DNA of 64,000 nt from Nocardia jinanensis (GTDB lineage: Bacteria > Actinomycetota > Actinomycetes > Mycobacteriales > Mycobacteriaceae), in NCBI RefSeq assembly GCF_014645735.1, contig NZ_BMMH01000009.1, positions 124,001-188,000 on the forward strand, in the 5' to 3' direction. How positions within the stretch are numbered: the first letter of the stretch is position 1; every line of letters starts with the position of its first letter. Made by a program: the position numbers and the translations under genes. This document shows, one piece after another, positions 60,909-64,000 of the stretch. The notes beneath the pieces are model-generated. The model had not been told where the DNA came from and did not search any database. It saw only the letters and a program-made list of their open reading frames with translations.

Positions 60909-62054
60909 TCAGCGTCCGCCGCGGGCCAGGTTCATCGTCTGGACCAGCAGTTTGCCGATGGCGGCCGCCTCGGTGAGGAAGGCGTCGTGGCCGTCGCGGG
61001 AGGCGATGACCTCGAAATGCCGGCAACCGGGCAGCCCGTCGGCCAGTTCCTGCTGCGTGTGCAGGGGGTACAGGCGATCGGAGTCGATACCGCCCACGAT
61101 GCACGGCACCTCGGTGGAGGCCATGGCTGCCTCGATACCGCCACGGTCGCGGCCGATATCGTGGCGGTTCATCGCCTCGCTCAGCAGCACATAGGTCGCC
61201 GGGTCGAAACGCCGGCTCAGCTTCTCGGCCTGGTATTCCAGGTAGCTCTGCACCGCGTAGCGACCCCCGTTCCGGGGGTCCTCGCCCTCCTGCGGGCTGT
61301 TGGCGAACCGGCTGTCCAGTTCGATCTCGGTGCGGTAGGTGAGGTGTGCGATCCGCCGCGCGATACCCATCCCGGCCAACGGTGTGCGGCCGGTGCCGTG
61401 GTAGTCGCCGCCCTGCCAGTCCGGATCGCTGGTGATCGCCGCGATCTGGGTGCTCTGGGTGCCGATCTGGTCGGCGGTGGCCCGCGGGCCCACCGCGAGG
61501 ATCAGCGCGGCGGCCAGGCGTTGCGGGGCCAGCAGCATCCATTCGAGGACGCGCATACCGCCCATCGATCCGCCGACCGCCGCGGCCGGCCCGGGCACAC
61601 CCAGCAGGTCGAACAGTTTCAGTTCGGCGGTCACCTGATCCCGGATGGAGATCTCCGGAAAACGCGAACCCCACGGCTTGCCGTCCGGCGCCGGTGAGGC
61701 CGGGCCGGTGCTGCCCTGACACCCGCCGAGCACATTGGTCGCGACAACACACCACTCGTCGGTATCGATCGGCGCCCCCGGGCCTACCATCCCGTTCCAC
61801 CATCCGGCTTGTGGATGGTCGGCGGTGGGCTCACCCGCGACATGGGAATCGCCGGTGAGCGCGTGCTCGACGAGCACGATGTTGTCCATGGCCGACGACA
61901 GCTCGCCCCAGCGTTGAACGGCCAGCCGGACCTGCGGCAACCGGGCGCCGTTCTCCAGGGTGAGGTCGCCGATATCCACATGGCCGAGGGTGCCGTCGGG
62001 CGGGGGTAACTGGGCCACGGGACGAGCCGTGGTCGATTCGGTGCCCACCTTCAC
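60909..62054 (-). CDS. metX: homoserine O-acetyltransferase
   Basis: Encodes 381 aa from GTG 62054, overlapping the stop of a 54-codon ORF by 4 nt. It makes O-acetylhomoserine from homoserine and acetyl-CoA, the entry step to methionine. Alpha/beta-hydrolase triad: Ser in VGGSMGGMRVLEW, Asp in GGIDSDRLYPL, His in SRDGHDAFLTE; NVLGGCQGSTGPASP and LTYRTEIELDSRFANS are also typical. M. tuberculosis pairs it with a sulfhydrylase gene (metC/metY); none is seen here. Regulated by the upstream SAM-IV riboswitch. Confidence 0.94.
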   Translation of the reverse strand: MKVGTESTTARPVAQLPPPDGTLGHVDIGDLTLENGARLPQVRLAVQRWGELSSAMDNIVLVEHALTGDSHVAGEPTADHPQAGWWNGMVGPGAPIDTDEWCVVATNVLGGCQGSTGPASPAPDGKPWGSRFPEISIRDQVTAELKLFDLLGVPGPAAAVGGSMGGMRVLEWMLLAPQRLAAALILAVGPRATADQIGTQSTQIAAITSDPDWQGGDYHGTGRTPLAGMGIARRIAHLTYRTEIELDSRFANSPQEGEDPRNGGRYAVQSYLEYQAEKLSRRFDPATYVLLSEAMNRHDIGRDRGGIEAAMASTEVPCIVGGIDSDRLYPLHTQQELADGLPGCRHFEVIASRDGHDAFLTEAAAIGKLLVQTMNLARGGR

Positions 62055-62215
62055 GCGAGGACTTCCGCCGAACCGCCGGCCCGGAGTGATGCTCGGAGCG
62101 TATGAATCGTCGCTGTGGGTCCGGTGGTGCGGGGACAGGGGGCGCTGGAGGCGGCCGACGGGGTCCGGCGGGTCGCTCCGGCAGCGACCGCACCCGGGAC
62201 GCTGTGATCGGTCAT
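62051..62215 (-). CDS. 54-codon leader ORF coupled to metX
   Basis: ATG 62215 (MTDHSVPGAVAAGATRR) has GGAG 7 nt upstream, and its TGA overlaps the metX GTG (GTGA). The peptide is Ala/Thr/Ser-rich with no known domain. It sits between the riboswitch and metX. Translation of it should deliver ribosomes to metX, which has no ribosome-binding site of its own visible. Confidence 0.55.
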   Translation of the reverse strand: MTDHSVPGAVAAGATRRTPSAASSAPCPRTTGPTATIHTLRASLRAGGSAEVLA

Positions 62216-62310
62216 ATCGTGCTCCAGAAAATGGGGGATTTCTCGTCGAATCGTGAGAACGCCGCTATCAAGGCGACCAGCACCGGCACAAATCGACAAC
62301 CTCCTGACGT

Positions 62311-62416
62311 GCGCTTGCTCCCGGCTCTCGGAAGCCCGGTCATCACCCGGAGCACCCCACCGCAGCAGGAGGGTTGCCGGCCAGCGAGCCGGGGCTTGGC
62401 GCTGGCGCTCATGACC
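62311..62416 (-). ncRNA. SAM-IV riboswitch
   Basis: On the minus strand the element opens GGTCATGAGCGCCAGCG, continues AAGCCCCGGCTCGCTGGCCG and GGCAACCCTCC (the GGCAACC core of SAM-I/IV aptamers), then GCGGTGGGGTGCTCCGGGTG and closes ATGACC, pairing with the opening GGTCAT as P1. A 3' hairpin (CCGGGCTTCCGAGAGCCGGG) follows. This matches the actinobacterial SAM-IV class by sequence and shape. High SAM should lower expression of the leader ORF and metX. Confidence 0.9.
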
Positions 62417-62424
62417 TGCCGAAT

Positions 62425-62453
62425 ATGGTAGCCGGGCGCCTATACGGATCGAA
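62425..62453 (-). promoter_or_regulatory. putative promoter of the SAM-IV/metX transcript
   Basis: On the minus strand, TTCGAT (62448-62453) and TACCAT (62425-62430) are 17 bp apart and would start RNA just before the riboswitch. Confidence 0.4.
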
Positions 62454-62691
62454 ATCGGCATACGTGCCCACCGGGTAATCTTGTGGCGAGATTCACCCCT
62501 GTGAGATCTCACTACCGGGGCTGGCTGCACCGTGAGACCATCGCAAGCAGTACGCTCGTCTTGGTTACATCCGACGTCTCGTGGACAACGCGGGATGTAT
62601 ACGTTGTCTGTTGAACAGCTGGGGTCCGCTCACAAGCGTTTTCGCCTGGCCGTGCAATGAGGGCACCAGTCTTAGGAGGACACGAAGATCC
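62454..62691. other. metX-icd divergent intergenic region
   Basis: About 240 bp before icd with no supported gene. It should contain the icd promoter and a leader; no convincing -35/-10 pair was found. AGGAGGA (62674-62680) is the icd ribosome-binding site, 11 nt before the ATG. Confidence 0.5.
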
Positions 62692-63909
62692 ATGTCCAAG
62701 ATCAAGGTTGAAGGTACCGTCGTAGAACTCGACGGCGACGAGATGACTCGGATCATCTGGCAGTTCATCAAGGACAAGCTGATCCATCCGTACCTCGACG
62801 TGAACCTCGAGTACTACGACCTCGGCATCGAGTACCGCGACAAGACCGACGACCAGGTCACCGTGGACGCTGCCAATGCCATCAAACAGCACGGTGTCGG
62901 CGTCAAATGCGCGACGATCACCCCCGATGAGGCCCGGGTCGAGGAATTCGGCCTCAAGAAGATGTGGCGTTCGCCCAACGGCACCATCCGCAACATTCTC
63001 GGCGGCACCATCTTCCGCGCGCCGATCATCATCTCCAACGTTCCGCGCCTGGTGCCGGGCTGGACCAAGCCGATCATCATCGGCCGTCACGCCTTCGGCG
63101 ACCAGTACCGCGCCACCGACTTCAAGGTCTTCCAGGCCGGCACCGTCACCCTCACCTTCACCCCGGAGGACGGTAGCGAGCCCATCGTGCACGAGGTCGT
63201 GCAGATGCCGGAGGACGGCGGCGTCGTCATGGGTATGTACAACTTCAAGAAGTCCATCGAGGACTTCGCGCGCGCTTCGTTCAACTACGGGCTGCAGCAG
63301 AACTACCCGGTCTACATGTCGACCAAGAACACCATCCTCAAGGCCTACGACGGCATGTTCAAGGACACCTTCGAGGAAGTGTTCGAAGCCGAGTTCAAGA
63401 GCCAGTTCGAGGCGGCCGGCCTCACCTACGAGCACCGGCTGATCGACGATATGGTCGCCTCCTCCATGAAATGGGAGGGCGGCTATGTCTGGGCCTGCAA
63501 GAACTACGACGGTGATGTGCAGTCCGATACCGTGGCGCAGGGCTTCGGGTCGCTCGGCCTGATGACCTCTGTGCTGCTGACCCCGGACGGTCAGACCTGC
63601 GAGGCCGAGGCCGCGCACGGCACGGTCACCCGGCACTACCGCCAGCACCAGCAGGGCAAGCCGACCTCGACCAACCCGATCGCGTCGATCTTCGCCTGGA
63701 CCCGCGGCCTCGAACACCGCGGCAAGCTGGACAACAACCCCGAGGTCATCGGTTTCTCGCAGACCCTCGAGGATGTCGTCATCAAGACCGTCGAGGGCGG
63801 GCAGATGACCAAGGACCTCGCGGCACTGGTCGGCGGGGATCAGGGGTACCTCACCACCGAGGAGTTCCTGGCGGCGCTGGACGCCAACCTGGCCCGCGCG
63901 CTGAAGTAG
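62692..63909 (+). CDS. icd: NADP-dependent isocitrate dehydrogenase
   Basis: Encodes 405 aa from ATG 62692. It oxidatively decarboxylates isocitrate to 2-oxoglutarate in the TCA cycle. Features of the homodimeric, eukaryote-like type: VVELDGDEMTRIIW, SPNGTIRNILGGT (substrate Ser/Asn), GRHAFGDQYRATD, KWEGGYVWACKNYDGDVQSD (metal Asp) and EAAHGTVTRHYRQHQ (NADP contact). Full length; synteny with metX matches icd1 (Rv3339c) near metA. Confidence 0.97.
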   Translation: MSKIKVEGTVVELDGDEMTRIIWQFIKDKLIHPYLDVNLEYYDLGIEYRDKTDDQVTVDAANAIKQHGVGVKCATITPDEARVEEFGLKKMWRSPNGTIRNILGGTIFRAPIIISNVPRLVPGWTKPIIIGRHAFGDQYRATDFKVFQAGTVTLTFTPEDGSEPIVHEVVQMPEDGGVVMGMYNFKKSIEDFARASFNYGLQQNYPVYMSTKNTILKAYDGMFKDTFEEVFEAEFKSQFEAAGLTYEHRLIDDMVASSMKWEGGYVWACKNYDGDVQSDTVAQGFGSLGLMTSVLLTPDGQTCEAEAAHGTVTRHYRQHQQGKPTSTNPIASIFAWTRGLEHRGKLDNNPEVIGFSQTLEDVVIKTVEGGQMTKDLAALVGGDQGYLTTEEFLAALDANLARALK

Positions 63910-63924
63910 GAGCGTTCGGAAAAC

Positions 63925-63987
63925 CGACCCCGCCTCTGTCGGTGCCTGCCTGCACATGTGCTCGCCGGCTCCAGGGAGACGGGGTCG
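63925..63987 (+). terminator. possible terminator hairpin after icd
   Basis: CGACCCCG (63925-63932) pairs with CGGGGTCG (63980-63987), extended inward by CTC / GAG after a mismatch; the loop is long (about 37 nt). It lies 15 bp after the icd stop. No U-tract, and the window ends soon after. Confidence 0.4.
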
Positions 63988-64000
63988 TGTCGTCGGCGCG

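Noticed and set aside
1..64000. CRISPR array, prophage, insertion sequence or rRNA operon
   Set aside because: No regularly spaced repeats, no phage structural genes, no transposase and no rRNA sequence were seen.

Overview
The window is GC-rich actinobacterial DNA. Gene content and order closely follow the mycobacterial chromosome: rpsM-rpsK-rpsD-rpoA-rplQ-truA beside an ESX-4 locus, lpqU-eno-ftsB-DUF501-ppx, dnaE2, and metX near icd. The mixture of genes suggests a Nocardia-like member of the Mycobacteriales. That is inference from content and synteny; no database search was run.

Layout. 1-3.9 kb: ribosomal protein/RNA polymerase alpha operon end and truA, whose last codons lie in a palindromic repeat that recurs at 7.1 and 48.2 kb. 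4.3-7.1 kb: F420-type oxidoreductase, CsoR-type metal repressor with a visible operator, MTA phosphorylase-family enzyme, FMN reductase. 7.4-20.1 kb: complete ESX-4-type type VII secretion locus (eccE, eccB, mycP, eccD, eccC, an Rv3446c-like protein and two WXG100 proteins) on mixed strands. 20.2-25.5 kb: leftward operon of three related lipoproteins and a transmembrane Ser/Thr kinase whose outer domain resembles half of a siderophore-binding protein. 25.7-30 kb: lpqU, eno, ftsB, DUF501, ppx. 30-33.6 kb: POT and APC transporters. 33.7 kb: a short tRNA with a UAA anticodon. 34-36 kb: XRE-type regulator with small divergent ORFs and a broken acetyltransferase. 36-44.3 kb: accessory metabolism and transport (MDR reductase, TauE/SafE, VOC, DHA2 efflux, serine hydrolase, TetR, SDR). 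44.4-48.2 kb: SOS-type promoter with two LexA boxes, a small protein and dnaE2. 48.6-52.6 kb: DUF4349 lipoprotein, trmL, a PIN toxin-antitoxin pair with a frameshifted toxin, cycA. 52.6-58.9 kb: a translationally coupled STM4011-STM4015 cassette with a duplicated LRR gene. 59-60.9 kb: a divergent two-gene uncharacterised module and DUF3017. 60.9-63.9 kb: metX behind a SAM-IV riboswitch and a coupled short ORF, then icd.

The most interesting material is: (1) the STM4011-4015 cassette (two radical SAM enzymes, an alkaline-phosphatase-like hydrolase, an ATP-grasp protein and two LRR proteins), which has no known product or function; (2) the kinase with a half-SBP sensor embedded among three lipoproteins beside ESX-4; (3) a structured repeat attached to gene 3' ends, with compensatory base changes; (4) the tandem LexA boxes ahead of a small unknown gene and dnaE2; (5) the SAM-IV riboswitch acting through a coupled 54-codon ORF.

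Several genes without a Shine-Dalgarno sequence share a TANNNT hexamer 6-7 nt before the start codon, which suggests leaderless transcripts.
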